Positions 18,488 through 28,922 of a DNA stretch of 64,000 bases are shown here, in pieces. Position numbers and translations under genes: made by a program. The notes below the pieces were generated by a model. The model did no database searches. It worked only from the letters and a program-made list of their open reading frames with translations, and was not told the origin of the DNA. Position 1 is the stretch's first letter. Each line of letters begins with the position of its first letter. This DNA comes from Aeromicrobium sp. CnD17-E (GTDB taxonomy: Bacteria > Actinomycetota > Actinomycetes > Propionibacteriales > Nocardioidaceae): contig NZ_JAMXRU010000003.1 in assembly GCF_024124745.1 (NCBI RefSeq), positions 17,523-81,522 of the forward strand, read 5' to 3'.

Positions 18488-21400
18488 GCGTCGACCTCCA
18501 TGCGGTCGAGGAGCGGGAACCAGAGCGTGGCCGCGTGCTGCTCGAAGCCGCGCTCGACCAGGTCGGCGATCGGCGCGTCGGGGCCGAGGACGAGGCGGTG
18601 GTACGGGTCGGCGACCTCGCCGGGCACGTCGCGGCTGCCGATCCACTCGCGCTCGGCCTTCGCGAGGGCGATCTCGGGGCGGGTCCGCCGCGCGAGGTCG
18701 GCGTAGGCCTGCGAGGTCTTCACCGGCAACGGCAGGAACGTGGTGCGGCCGAACGCATGGAGGTCGAGCAGGTCGGCGAGGACGGACCGTGCCTCGTCCT
18801 GCGACGGTGCGGCGAGGGTGACGACGCCGGGCGCCTTCCGGTAGCCGCTCGGCACGCGGCCGACAAGGTGCGCAGGCCGCCCTTGGCCCGCCGCCGCGAG
18901 GGCGAGCACGTCGACCCAGGCCTCGAGGAGCTGACGTCCCTGGACGGTCGACGCGGTGACGCGCAGGGCATGCTGCGGGTGGACGCCGGCGACGGTGCCG
19001 ATCACGCGGCGGCCGTCGTCGAGCTCGACGTCGACGTCGACGCTGCGAGCCGTGTCGGTGCGCAGGGGTGCGGCGAGGGCGAAGAGGGTGCTGACCTCCG
19101 GGCGCACCCGCGCGAGCTCGGCGTCGCCGAGCGGACCAGGAGGCAGGAGGCCGCGCCGGCGTTCGTCGGCCTCGGCGTCGTGACCGGGAACGCCGGCCAG
19201 CACGGCGGCGAGCACGCGGTCCTTGACCTTCCACCGTTCGAGATGGTCGAGCCCGAGCGGGACGCTGTCGTCGATGGGCTCGTCCTCGTAGGGCAGACGC
19301 ACGTCGAGTCGGCTCGTGACGAAGGAGCGCACGGGGTGGCGGACCAGGTCGCGCAGGGCGTCGAGGGTGGTGATCGGGTCGACGTCGCTGGGGAGCGCGG
19401 CTGGGAGGAACGGCGGCTCGGGGACCTGCGGTCGGACGGTGGCACGGGCACCGGCGTAGGCGGCGGCGTCGAAGCTGAAGGCGGAGCCGGGTACCAGGGC
19501 ACCGGGGATGAACGAGCGGGCGTCGAACGCCTGCAGCGGGTGCTGCACCAGCACGTGGCTGCGCACGTCGGCCGTCGGGACGGTGCGGGCGAGCTGGTCG
19601 AGCAGCTCCCCGACCGGGGTGGCCGGCGGGAGCGGTCGTCCGGTGTGCTCGCTGGCGCCGGTGTAGGTGATGACGAGGTGCTCGGTGGCGGACAGGACGG
19701 CGTCGAGGAACAGCTGGCGGTCCTCGCCTGCCGCGTCCCGCTCGCCGACGAGCGGCGTGCGTGCGAGGACGTCGTCGCCGAGCGGGGTGGGCGTGCGGGG
19801 GAAGGCGCCGGAGTCGAGACCGAGGAGGCAGACGACCCGGTGCGGCACGGAGCGCATCGGCACCATCGTGCAGACGGTGAGGGAGCCGGTGCGGAAGCTG
19901 GTGCGGGTCGGGCGCGGGGCGAACGCGTCGGTGAGGAACGCCGCGACCTCGACGACCGTGAGGGTGCCGCGGGCGGCGGGCGCGGTGTCGGCGCGGGTGA
20001 GGTCGGCGAGGACGCGGAGGACCTGCTCGCGCTGCCAGGCGTCGCGGGTGGGCACGTCGGTGAGCGTGTGGACGGCGGTGGTCAGCAGCTGGACCCAGTC
20101 GTCGACGGGTTGCGGGCGGGACGCGTCGAGCACCGCGGCGAGTCGTTCGACGGCCTCGGTGAATCGGCCGACGAGGTCGACGCCGGTGCTGCCGAGGTCG
20201 TCGAGCGGGAGGACCCCGCCGAGCCGGTTGCCGGGGTGGGTGTCGTCCCGGGCGTCGGGGTCGTCGTGACCGTCGGTGACGACGCCGAGCGCGAGGCGCT
20301 GGAGCCCGGTGCGCCAGGTGTTCTGGGCGAGCCCGCCGAGCTGCCACGCTGCGCGGGCGTCGGCGTCGACGCCCCAGCGGATGGCGGTCTGCACGGTCCA
20401 CTCGTCGACCTGCTCGAGGTCGTCGTCGGTGAGTGCGAAGCGTCGTCGGACGGGCGCGAGGCTGAGGAGGTCGCGCACCTCGGTGGCGGTGGTGCGGCGT
20501 GCTGCTGCGATGGCGACGACCTTCTGCAGGACGTCGGCGACAGGGTTGGTGGCGCCGGTGGCGCGGTCGGCGAGGCGGACGCGGAGCCGGTGGCCGGGAT
20601 GGTCGACGTCGGGCACGTCGTCGAGCCCGAACGCGGCCTCGACGAGGGGTGCGAACGTCTCGACGTCGGGACACATGACGAGCACGTCGCGCGGCTCGAG
20701 GGTGGGGTCGTCGGCGAGGAGGCCGACGACGATCTCGCGCAGCACGTCGACCTGTCGGGCGGGACCGTGGCAGGCGTGCACCTGCACGGACCGGTCGAGC
20801 GGGTCGAGGCTGCGCGTCTCGTCGGCGGGCCCGTCGCGGTCGGCTGCGAGGTCGGCCTGGAGCTGACCGAGCAGGGTCGCGGGGCGCTCCGGTCCGGGCA
20901 GGTGGACGGTGGTCGCGTTGCCGGGCAGCGCGAGGAGGCTGCGCTCGAGCTCGCCGACGTCGCGGGCGCACGCAGCGAGGAGCGTGTTGCCGGTGTCGGG
21001 AGCATCGACGGTGTCGCGACGGGTCGGCTGTCGTGGGGCGTCGGTGATGGTGGCGGCGACGTCGTCCCATCGGCTGCGGGAGGGGTGCGGCAGCCAGAGG
21101 TGGACGTCGCGGGTGTGGGCGAGCGCCCCGACGACGTCGAGCTCGGCGTGCGGCATGCGGGTGTGCCCGAAGAAGGAGAGCCGCTGGGGCAGGTCGGGGT
21201 CGAGGGTGCGCCCACGGAGGGCCACGGCGGTGTCGGCGAGGCGAAGGTCGGGCGACGGATGGCCGTCGAGGACGGTGTGGACGCGGCGCCAGATCTCGGC
21301 CTGCCAGCGGACCTCGTGGACGAGGGGCGAGCCGACTCCGTCGACGTCGTCGCCGGCCGTCCAGGCCTGCACCATCCAGGGGCGTTGGACGGCGTAGCCG

Positions 21401-21837
21401 TGCAGGAGTGCAGCGATGCGCTTGGCGGTCGGGTAGCGCCGGCTGCGCCGCAGGGCCTCCTCCCCCGGTTCGAGGCCGTGCCCGACGTGCCGGGCGACGA
21501 TGGCGAGCCAGGGTTCGTCGAGGTGTTGCTCGATGACGTCGAGGACGACCCAGGCGAGACGCTTCGGCGCCCAGGGGTCGTCGCGTTCCTTCTCGGTGAG
21601 CTCGGTGAGCAGGTGGAGGGGTCGCACGAAGGACACGCCGGCGCAGATGCCGTCGTCGTGTCCGGGGGCGGTGCCGAGCCGGTGGCTGAGCGTCTGCGCG
21701 AGCCACCGCTCCACCCCAGCCGCCGCGACGACGACGAGGTCGCGCTCGAACGGGTCGTCGGGCGGCTCGGCCAGCAGCTCGGCCAGCCCGCCCGCGAGCA
21801 CGTCGGCCCGCTCCGCCCGATGGATCGTCAACGCCAC
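18484..21837 (-). CDS. recC: Exodeoxyribonuclease V gamma subunit RecC
   Basis: 1117 residues from a GTG start. RecC holds the RecBCD complex together and recognises Chi; it is an inactivated helicase-like protein. Seen: N-terminal RVLV-like region VERWLAQTLSHRLG, the PLHLLTELTEKERDDPWAPKRLAWVVLDVI segment in part, HACHGPARQVDVLRE and a D-L-V-M-CPD-like LVMCPDVETFAPLVEAAFG, then RSVPHRVVCLLGLDSGAFPR and a C-terminal nuclease-like fold without catalytic residues. It is the first gene of the operon; no ribosome site is obvious, so leaderless initiation is possible. Confidence 0.94.
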   Translation of the reverse strand: MALTIHRAERADVLAGGLAELLAEPPDDPFERDLVVVAAAGVERWLAQTLSHRLGTAPGHDDGICAGVSFVRPLHLLTELTEKERDDPWAPKRLAWVVLDVIEQHLDEPWLAIVARHVGHGLEPGEEALRRSRRYPTAKRIAALLHGYAVQRPWMVQAWTAGDDVDGVGSPLVHEVRWQAEIWRRVHTVLDGHPSPDLRLADTAVALRGRTLDPDLPQRLSFFGHTRMPHAELDVVGALAHTRDVHLWLPHPSRSRWDDVAATITDAPRQPTRRDTVDAPDTGNTLLAACARDVGELERSLLALPGNATTVHLPGPERPATLLGQLQADLAADRDGPADETRSLDPLDRSVQVHACHGPARQVDVLREIVVGLLADDPTLEPRDVLVMCPDVETFAPLVEAAFGLDDVPDVDHPGHRLRVRLADRATGATNPVADVLQKVVAIAAARRTTATEVRDLLSLAPVRRRFALTDDDLEQVDEWTVQTAIRWGVDADARAAWQLGGLAQNTWRTGLQRLALGVVTDGHDDPDARDDTHPGNRLGGVLPLDDLGSTGVDLVGRFTEAVERLAAVLDASRPQPVDDWVQLLTTAVHTLTDVPTRDAWQREQVLRVLADLTRADTAPAARGTLTVVEVAAFLTDAFAPRPTRTSFRTGSLTVCTMVPMRSVPHRVVCLLGLDSGAFPRTPTPLGDDVLARTPLVGERDAAGEDRQLFLDAVLSATEHLVITYTGASEHTGRPLPPATPVGELLDQLARTVPTADVRSHVLVQHPLQAFDARSFIPGALVPGSAFSFDAAAYAGARATVRPQVPEPPFLPAALPSDVDPITTLDALRDLVRHPVRSFVTSRLDVRLPYEDEPIDDSVPLGLDHLERWKVKDRVLAAVLAGVPGHDAEADERRRGLLPPGPLGDAELARVRPEVSTLFALAAPLRTDTARSVDVDVELDDGRRVIGTVAGVHPQHALRVTASTVQGRQLLEAWVDVLALAAAGQGRPAHLVGRVPSGYRKAPGVVTLAAPSQDEARSVLADLLDLHAFGRTTFLPLPVKTSQAYADLARRTRPEIALAKAEREWIGSRDVPGEVADPYHRLVLGPDAPIADLVERGFEQHAATLWFPLLDRMEVDA

Positions 21838-22022
21838 ACGACGAACCTAGTGGCTCGCGCCGACACCCGTCCCCGCCCCGTCCACTGTCCCTCTCCTCCG
21901 GATGCGTCGACGTCGCAGTCGAGAGCAACGTCACCCGCTCGTCCGTCCGAACTCTGTGGATCGAGACTTTCGTCGGCCGGCGCCTGTTCGCTACGTTCTG
22001 GCGCATCAGATCGGGGGGTCAT

Positions 22023-22583
22023 ATGAGAACGAACGTCATCGCCACGGCCGTTGCCACACTCCTCATCATCGCCGCGTGTGGCGGCAAGTCCGAAGTGATT
22101 GAGCCGGATCCGACGTCAACCGAACCTTCCGCGGCGTCTCCGTCCGAGCCCTCGCCTACCCCACCTGAACTACCGGCGACCGCGGAAGATCCCTCCGCAA
22201 CGGGCGCAGCGACGTTTGTGCGGTACTGGCTCGAGGTGTCCGACTTCGCGTCTTGGACCGGGAACACTCAGCTGCTCGAAAAGATCTCCACGGAGGACTG
22301 TGCGGGCTGTCGCAAGTACATCGACTACTACGGGCAGATTTACCGAGCTGGCGGACGACTTCTCGGCGGTCGACAGGAGATGACCAGTGCGAAGGTCGCC
22401 ACCCGCTCAGGTGACTCGTCCGTCGTTCTGGTGCGCGCCGAAGTCAAGGTGGCCGAAGGAAAGGTCCAAACCAGCAGAGCCGCGAAGATTACCGCTACGC
22501 CCGCAGAGATGAATCGTCTCGTGTTCCGAGTGCTACGCACACAGCGCGGATGGATCTTGGAGGAGGTCGGCCTTGATCGCTAG
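22023..22583 (+). CDS. DUF6318-type lipoprotein
   Basis: 186 residues with a lipoprotein signal: a hydrophobic stretch ATAVATLLIIAAC with lipobox Cys19, then a Pro/Ser/Thr-rich linker (about 30-55). The globular part (about 62-186) has YWLEVSDFASWTGNTQLLE and a CAGC pair (Cys93, Cys96), as in the DUF6318 family of actinobacterial surface lipoproteins; function unknown. Codon use is noticeably less GC-rich than the neighbours, a possible sign of recent gain. The next gene starts within its last codons, so they form a pair. Confidence 0.8.
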   Translation: MRTNVIATAVATLLIIAACGGKSEVIEPDPTSTEPSAASPSEPSPTPPELPATAEDPSATGAATFVRYWLEVSDFASWTGNTQLLEKISTEDCAGCRKYIDYYGQIYRAGGRLLGGRQEMTSAKVATRSGDSSVVLVRAEVKVAEGKVQTSRAAKITATPAEMNRLVFRVLRTQRGWILEEVGLDR

Positions 22584-23337
22584 AACACTCGCAGCCGGGA
22601 TTGGATCACTAGTTGTTTTGGCGAACTTCGCTCTGGTTCACGCAGGCGTAGACGTGGGTGGCAAAGGCGCAAGCGTTCGGCTTGAAGGCGAGGAGCTGAC
22701 TCGCGACGCATACCGAGGTTTTGAATCAAGCGCGCGAGAGGCATCCTCCGCTCCCGCCCGCCGAGGCAAACCCGTCAAGCTGACTCCTGAGGGCTACGTG
22801 CAGAGCCCATGGCTCATCGAGAACTGCACCATCACACCGGACTCGGTTGACTGCCCCACGGAGCCGACCCCCGCTCGACCAGCGCGCCGCCAGGCGACGC
22901 CCAGCGAGATCCGCCGGGCAGTGAGCGAGATCCCGATGCCCGCTCTCCGGGTCACCGTCCAGCCCGGCGGGCGGACGCTCGTGAACGTGCCGACGATCCT
23001 GCACACCGACCCGCGGCCGGTGAGCGAGAGGATCACGTTGCTCGGACACGACATCGACGTCGAGGCCACCCCCACCGGCTACATCTGGCACCACGGAGAC
23101 GGGACGAGTCGCACCACCACGCGACCCGGTCGGCCCTACCCGGCGAAGGACGTCACGCACACCTACCAGCGCACCGCCGACCAGGTCAGCATCCGCGTCG
23201 ACACCACCTACACCGTCCGGTACCGCGTCGACGGAGGAGCGTGGACACCCCTCGGTCAACCGCTGACGGCCACCGGCGCAGCGACTCCGCTCGAAGTCGC
23301 CGAGGCGGCCCCGGTCCTCGTCTCACCACGACGCTGA
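22573..23337 (+). CDS. Exported protein of unknown function with PKD-like region
   Basis: 254 residues from TTG with AGGAGG seven bases upstream, overlapping the lipoprotein gene by 11 bases. An N-terminal hydrophobic segment (residues 5-25) is likely a signal peptide. The C-terminal half (about 125-235) looks like a polycystin/PKD-type beta domain: YIWHHGDGTSRTTTRPG and KDVTHTYQRTADQVSIRV match the W-x-(F/G)-GDG ... H-x-Y pattern. Two Cys residues (ENCTITPDSVDCP) may form a disulphide. It probably acts at the surface together with the lipoprotein, but no activity can be assigned. Confidence 0.7.
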   Translation: MIARTLAAGIGSLVVLANFALVHAGVDVGGKGASVRLEGEELTRDAYRGFESSAREASSAPARRGKPVKLTPEGYVQSPWLIENCTITPDSVDCPTEPTPARPARRQATPSEIRRAVSEIPMPALRVTVQPGGRTLVNVPTILHTDPRPVSERITLLGHDIDVEATPTGYIWHHGDGTSRTTTRPGRPYPAKDVTHTYQRTADQVSIRVDTTYTVRYRVDGGAWTPLGQPLTATGAATPLEVAEAAPVLVSPRR

Positions 23338-23345
23338 CCGAGACG

Positions 23346-23390
23346 CGACGAGGTCCCGGGACCCGCCAGGGGTGTCCCGGGACCTCGTCG
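23346..23390. terminator. Strong hairpin terminator between convergent genes
   Basis: A 16-bp perfect stem (CGACGAGGTCCCGGGA and its complement) with a 13-base loop, 8 bases after the stop at 23337 and 8 bases before the end of the subtilase gene on the other strand. No T run, as is common in high-GC actinobacteria; likely serves both genes. Confidence 0.75.
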
Positions 23391-23397
23391 GTCCGGC

Positions 23398-24828
23398 TCA
23401 GCGCAGGGCCGACACCGCAGCCACCACGTCGACCAGACCGTGACCCTTGTCGAAGGACGAGCCGTCGACGTAGGCACTGCCGTCGGTGTACTTGTACGCC
23501 GTCGACGTCAACGCCGCCTCCACCTCGGCCGGCGTCGCCGTCGGGTCAGCCTGGAACAGCTGCGCGACGATGCCCGCCACGTGCGGTGCAGCCATCGACG
23601 TGCCGCTGATCGTGTTGAACGTGCCCACGTCCAGCGGACCGGGCCCGTCCTTCGGGTCCAGACCCGTCGCGCAGATCACCAGGTACGGCCGGCACGAGGA
23701 CGTGATGTCCTCCCCCGGTGCCGACACGTCCGGCCACGTGGACCGGTCCGTCGCCGCACCTCGGCTGGAGAACGACGAGACGCGGCCGTCGCGGGTACCG
23801 GTGTCGAGGTCGTAGTACGACGCGACCGAGATGATGCCGCCCGTCGGATCCTGGCCGGGCGGGTTCGTCAGGCTCTCGCTGCCGTCTCCGCCGTCGTTGC
23901 CGGCCGCCCACACCGTCACGACACCCTCCGCAGCCAGGGCGCGCTGCAGCTTCACGGTCGCCGACTCCGGGTCGAACGATCCGCCACCCGACGGCCCGTA
24001 CGAGTTGTTCGTGACCTTGATCGGCGGGCACTCGGCCGCCGACACACCGTCGCCGCACGGCTTCGCGTGGTTCTCCAGGACCCAGTTCAGCGACGCGTCC
24101 GCACCGAGGATGAGGATCCCCGCGCCCGTCGACAGCGACACCAGGCTCGCGCCCGGCGCCGCGCCCTGCAGCTTCTCCCCGCTCGTCAACGTCGTGGGCC
24201 GACCGACCGCGATGCCCGCGACGTGCGTCCCGTGGCCGCCGAGCGACGTCGTGTCCGTGTCGAGCGCGGTGGGCACCCGCAGGACCTGACAGCCGGTCTC
24301 GTCGAGCGGCGAGCACACCGACTTCAGGTTCGCGACCGTCGCACCCTTCAGGTACGGGTGCGTCGGATCGACGCCGGAGTCGATGACGGCGACGCTGACG
24401 CCGCGACCCGTGAGGGCCGTGCCGTCCGCCCCGGTGAGCGTCGCGGCAGCCTCGGCACCGCGCGTGGCGATGTTCGACGTCTCCTGGTGGTACTCGATGG
24501 GCTGGTCGCCCTCGAGGTAGGTGACACCCTCGGCAGATCGGGCAGCCTCGATCTCGCTGCGTGTCCCGCTGGCGATCACGACGCCGATCTTGTCGAAGCT
24601 GCCGGCCCGTTCCAGACCGGACTCGCGCACCGCCCGCTCGGCGTCGGCCAGGGTCCGACCGTGGACGAGCACGGTCGTGGCGGCGCCGCCCTTCAGGGTC
24701 GACAGCTGGTCGGCCAGGAAGGGCTGCAGGCGCGCCTGGTCGTCGGCGCCGGCCTGGGCCGGGACGGTGAGAGCAGCCAACGCCAAGGCGGCCGCTCCGA
24801 TGGATGTGGACATGATGCGTCGACGCAT
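23398..24828 (-). CDS. Secreted S8 family (subtilisin-like) serine protease
   Basis: 476 residues. A signal peptide (about 1-28, ending in VPAQAGADD) is followed by an I9-like propeptide (about 45-115) and the subtilase domain. The catalytic triad is complete: Asp150 ([10 protein letters not shown]), His199 ([10 protein letters not shown]) and Ser411 ([12 protein letters not shown]), with the oxyanion Asn in TNNSYG near 274. Four Cys residues in two regions (172/180 and 258/267) may form disulphides. It lacks the C-terminal membrane anchor of mycosins, so a released protease is expected. Monocistronic. Confidence 0.92.
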   Translation of the reverse strand: MRRRIMSTSIGAAALALAALTVPAQAGADDQARLQPFLADQLSTLKGGAATTVLVHGRTLADAERAVRESGLERAGSFDKIGVVIASGTRSEIEAARSAEGVTYLEGDQPIEYHQETSNIATRGAEAAATLTGADGTALTGRGVSVAVIDSGVDPTHPYLKGATVANLKSVCSPLDETGCQVLRVPTALDTDTTSLGGHGTHVAGIAVGRPTTLTSGEKLQGAAPGASLVSLSTGAGILILGADASLNWVLENHAKPCGDGVSAAECPPIKVTNNSYGPSGGGSFDPESATVKLQRALAAEGVVTVWAAGNDGGDGSESLTNPPGQDPTGGIISVASYYDLDTGTRDGRVSSFSSRGAATDRSTWPDVSAPGEDITSSCRPYLVICATGLDPKDGPGPLDVGTFNTISGTSMAAPHVAGIVAQLFQADPTATPAEVEAALTSTAYKYTDGSAYVDGSSFDKGHGLVDVVAAVSALR

Positions 24829-25008
24829 GTCTATCGTTCCCCCGAACGTGCGCTCCGTCGGAACCGGAGCGCGATTGACCGTCCCAACGACGCCACCCTG
24901 CGGAGGTCACGCCCTCGCGGGGATCGTTCCCATGCGGTTGCGCGACGCAATCAGGCGTCCGACGCTCGCCGCCGTGCGCTGCCACGCCGACCGTCGGACA
25001 CTGGACCG

Positions 25009-25377
25009 GTGCCCCCCGAGCCCAAGACCTGCGCCTCCTGCGGACGTCGTATCGAGTGGCGCAAGAAGTGGGAGCGCGACTGGGACCAGGTGCGCTACTG
25101 CTCGCAGGCCTGCCGCAAGCGCGGCGTGACGCGCACCGACCAGGAGCTGGAGGCGGCCATCGTGGACCTCCTCGACGGCCGGGCCGGCGGCGCCACGATC
25201 TGTCCCTCGGAGGCGGCCAGGCGCGTCGACCCCGACGGCTGGCGCGAGCTGATGGAGCCCGCGAGACGGGCAGCACGACGGCTCGTGGCCGACGGAACCG
25301 TGGAGATCACCCAGGGCGGTCGGGTCGTCGACCCGTCGACGGCGAAGGGACCCATCCGCGTCCGGCGCGCGCTCTGA
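25009..25377 (+). CDS. DUF2256-DUF3253 fusion protein
   Basis: 122 residues from a GTG. Residues 6-36 are a DUF2256 zinc-finger-like module ([16 protein letters not shown] followed by YCSQACRKR: four Cys). Residues 43-118 match DUF3253, a winged-helix-like small domain ([20 protein letters not shown], then [15 protein letters not shown]). Both domains are of unknown function; a nucleic-acid-binding role is plausible from the folds. It is convergent with nothing nearby and lies 50 bases before the next plus-strand gene. Confidence 0.75.
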   Translation: MPPEPKTCASCGRRIEWRKKWERDWDQVRYCSQACRKRGVTRTDQELEAAIVDLLDGRAGGATICPSEAARRVDPDGWRELMEPARRAARRLVADGTVEITQGGRVVDPSTAKGPIRVRRAL

Positions 25378-25426
25378 CCAGTCCACCGAGACGACCCCGT
25401 GGACCGGTCGTCTAACGTTGTGAGAC

Positions 25427-25966
25427 GTGGCCAAGCTCCTCCCCCAGTTCGCCCGGTGGACCCCCGCAGCACTCGACATCCTCCGCGAGACCGCGAGCCG
25501 CTACGGCGCCGTGATCACCGTCAGCGAACTGGCCGACCAGGTCCTCGTCCGCACGCGCGTGGAGAGCCCGACGTCGCGCCGCACCTGGCTGGGCGACTTC
25601 ATGGAGATCACCGCCCTGGCCGCGGCACGCGCCGGCGATCCGCCACTCACGTCGCTCGCGGTCCAGCGCGACGGCACGGTCGGCGACGTCTACGCGCGGG
25701 CTGTCCTGGCGACGACCGGAGACGTCGTGCGCGACGTCGAGACGCGCGCGGCCGAGGACCGCCTGCTCTGCTACCGCGCTCTCGCGACGGACCTGCCCGC
25801 CGACGGTGGCACGCCGCGGCCCGCCAAGGTGCGCCGCGCGAGCTCGAGCACGACGTCGACCCGCCCCAGCAGGGCGCGGGCCGCCGTCGAGACGAAGCCG
25901 GTGAAGGTCTGCCCGACCTGCTTCACGGCGCTCCCTGCCACGGGTCTCTGCGACTACTGCGACTGA
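25427..25966 (+). CDS. Unknown protein with C-terminal zinc ribbon
   Basis: 179 residues from a GTG that lies just after TCTAACGTT, a good -10 element, so transcription may be leaderless. I do not recognise the family. Residues 1-130 are mostly helical (LLPQFARWTPAALDILRETA, TWLGDFMEITALAAARAGD). A Ser/Thr/Arg-rich linker (135-160) leads to a C-terminal CPTCFTALPATGLCDYC, a compact treble-clef or zinc-ribbon end. Its stop is 5 bases from the end of the convergent ABC ATPase gene. Confidence 0.65.
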   Translation: MAKLLPQFARWTPAALDILRETASRYGAVITVSELADQVLVRTRVESPTSRRTWLGDFMEITALAAARAGDPPLTSLAVQRDGTVGDVYARAVLATTGDVVRDVETRAAEDRLLCYRALATDLPADGGTPRPAKVRRASSSTTSTRPSRARAAVETKPVKVCPTCFTALPATGLCDYCD

Positions 25967-25971
25967 CCTCC

Positions 25972-26725
<754 letters not shown>

Positions 26726-26736
<11 letters not shown>

Positions 26737-27730
26737 CGGCGAGCGCGTCGACGACGGCCCGCAGGCCCTTCACCGACTGCTGCGACGCCTCGGAGGAGGT
26801 ACCGGGGACGAGGATGAGGCGCCCCTCCTTCACGGCCGTGAGGTCATTCGCGCCGGGCTCGGCGAGCAGCTGCTTGCGTGCGTCGGCCTCGGACTCCCCG
26901 TACAGGCCGTAGCTCAGCACGAGCCACGTCGGGTCGTCCTCGAGCAGCGACTCCATCGAGACCTTCACGTACGACTCCTGCTGCGTGCCGAACACGTTCT
27001 CGAGGTCGGCCGCGTCCAGCACCGCGTTGGCCATCGACGTCGCGCCGTACGCCGAGAGCGACTCGCTGGAGGAGAAGTAGTAGAGCCATGCAGCCGAGGC
27101 GCCGTCGCCGGTCGACTCCGCCGAGAGCTTCTTCACCGTCGCGTCGAGCGCGTCGGCGTTCTCGTCCGCGACGTCGGAGGTGCCGAACACCCGGCCGAGG
27201 CGACGCACGTCGTCACTGACCGTGCTGAAGTCGATGCCGGCGGCCTTGCCGGTGCTGGCGTCGTGGCCGCACTCCCCTGCGACGGTCAGCATCGGGATCC
27301 CGGCCTGCTCCAGGGCCTCCGGCTTGGCACTGAACAGCCCGTAGCCGTAGACGACGTCCGGCGCCGCACCGATGATGCTCTCGGCGGTGGGGTCGGACGG
27401 ATCGACCACCTCGGCGTCCGACGGCGGCGTGTCGAGGTCGTCCGGGAGCGGGGCACCGAACTCGCCCGCCCTCGCCGTGATCTGCCCGCTGGCACCTGCG
27501 GCGTCGAGCAGGGAGATCGCGGCCGTGCCGATGGTCATGACGCTCTCGGGCTTCTGCTCGAAGGTCTTCTCCCCCGCGCAGTCGTCGACGGTCACCGGAT
27601 AACCGGTGTCGGTCGCCGCGTCGGCGGCCGAGGTGTCGGTGGAGGTGCCGCAGGCGCTGAGCAGCAGAGCGGCACCGAGACCGAGCGTGGCGGCCGTGCG
27701 TCGTCGACGGAAGGACAGGGTGGTGGTCAT
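26726..27730 (-). CDS. Metallophore-binding lipoprotein (FecB/BtuF-like)
   Basis: 334 residues with a ribosome site AAGGAGAACG. Lipobox LLLSACGTS (Cys27) anchors it outside the membrane. The mature part is a type III periplasmic binding fold (Peripla_BP_2): VTVDDCAGEKTFEQKPESVMTIG, AAPDVVYGYGLFS, DPTWLVLSYGLYGES and the final LVPGTSSEASQQSVKGLRAVVDAL. It should capture a metal-chelate or corrinoid and deliver it to the FecCD permease. Acidic surface and two Cys outside the lipobox (about 53 and 184). Ligand not deducible from sequence; the context (see findings) suggests the locus's own peptide product. Confidence 0.87.
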
Positions 27731-27758
27731 CGTTCTCCTTGGGGGTGTGCTCGCGGGG

Positions 27759-28907
27759 TCACGAGCCGGTTTCGGTCCGTGCCAGCTGGCGCCGGACCAG
27801 CACCATCAGCAGGGGGGTGCCGATGAGTGCGGTGAGGATGCCCAGCGGGATCTCCCGAGGGGCGAGGGCGGTGCGGGCGAGGGCGTCGGCCCACACCAGC
27901 ACCGACGCGCCGAGCAGTGCGCTGGTGGCGACCACGAGACGGTGGGTGGCACCCACGAGCCGACGCGCGAGGTGAGGCACGACGAGCCCGACGAAGCCGA
28001 TGCTGCCGCTCACCGCGACGGCTGATGCCACTCCGAGCGAGGCCATGACGGCCACCTGGGTGCGGAGGCGGACCGGGTCGGTCCCGAGGCTGCGGGCCAC
28101 GTCGTCGCCGAGTGAGACGGCGTCGAGTCGGCGCGACCAGAGCAGCAGCACGGCGACGGTGACGAGGCTCGTCGGCACCAGCACGGGCACGGTGGACCAG
28201 GACGACTGACCGAGGGAGCCGAGCATCCAGAAGGTCACGGCCCGGACGGCGTCACGGCTGTCGGCGAAGACCACGACGAGGTTCGTGACGGCGCCCAGGA
28301 AGTAGGAGACCGTGACACCGGCGAGGACGAGCCTCGTGCTCGCCATGCGTCCGCCGGTACGGACGAGGGTCAGGACCAGCACGAGCGCGAGCAGTGCTCC
28401 GACGAAGGCTCCGGCGGCGAGCGTCACGGCCCCGACCAACGACCCGAGGCCGAGGGTGATGACGAGGGCCGCGCCCAGCGACGCGCCGGAGGAGACCCCG
28501 AGGAGGTAGGGGTCGGCCAGGACGTTGCGGACGACCGCCTGCAGGGCCGCGCCGCAGGCGGCCAGGACAGCCCCGACCATGGCCCCGGTGACGATGCGGG
28601 GCACGCGGAGCTGCCAGACGACCGTGTCGGCGGCCCTCGTGACGTCGCTCGGCAGCGCGGCGCCCGTCAGGCGCGACCAGAGCACGTGTGCGACGTCGGA
28701 CGTGGGCACGGGGAAGGCCCCGAGGCCGAGCGAGACGACGCAGGAGGTCAGGAGCAGGACCGTCAGCCCCAGCACGGTGACCGTGGACCGTCCCGCCCAG
28801 GGCTCTCGTCCTGGCACGACGACGGGCGGCGCAGTGCGGGGCAGGGCGTCGTTGACGGCCGGACGCCCAGGGGTTAGGGTCACGACCCGAATGATAATCA
28901 TTCCCAT
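27759..28907 (-). CDS. FecCD-type ABC importer permease
   Basis: Up to 382 residues. The ATG at 28907 lies upstream of the FUR-type box, which would then be inside the coding region. A GTG at 28883, 6 bases after the box, is an attractive leaderless start because the box contains a minus-strand -10-like GATTAT. The protein has about ten membrane helices and FecCD motifs: LRVPRIVTGAMVGAVLAACG, RNVLADPYLLGVSSGASLGA and, near the end, SGSIGFVGLVVPHLARRLVG (coupling region). It forms the channel for the binding protein and ATPase encoded downstream. Confidence 0.88.
   Translation of the reverse strand: MGMIIIRVVTLTPGRPAVNDALPRTAPPVVVPGREPWAGRSTVTVLGLTVLLLTSCVVSLGLGAFPVPTSDVAHVLWSRLTGAALPSDVTRAADTVVWQLRVPRIVTGAMVGAVLAACGAALQAVVRNVLADPYLLGVSSGASLGAALVITLGLGSLVGAVTLAAGAFVGALLALVLVLTLVRTGGRMASTRLVLAGVTVSYFLGAVTNLVVVFADSRDAVRAVTFWMLGSLGQSSWSTVPVLVPTSLVTVAVLLLWSRRLDAVSLGDDVARSLGTDPVRLRTQVAVMASLGVASAVAVSGSIGFVGLVVPHLARRLVGATHRLVVATSALLGASVLVWADALARTALAPREIPLGILTALIGTPLLMVLVRRQLARTETGS
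28889..28903. promoter_or_regulatory. FUR-family (Fur/Zur) operator in the divergent promoter
   Basis: GAATGATAATCATTC is a perfect 7-1-7 palindrome. Its inner 13 bases AATGATAATCATT are identical to the centre of the classical 19-bp Fur consensus. It sits in the only gap between the importer operon (minus) and exporter/YcaO operon (plus) and overlaps -10-like hexamers on both strands (GATAAT plus, GATTAT minus), so one repressor could silence both arms when metal is sufficient. Whether the regulator is Fur, Zur or another FUR paralogue cannot be read from the site. Confidence 0.7.
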
Positions 28908-28922
28908 GTAGAAAGGTCCAGC

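Noticed and set aside
18376..22026. 1216-codon open frame opposite recB/recC
   Set aside because: Antisense shadow; recBC motifs are complete on the minus strand.
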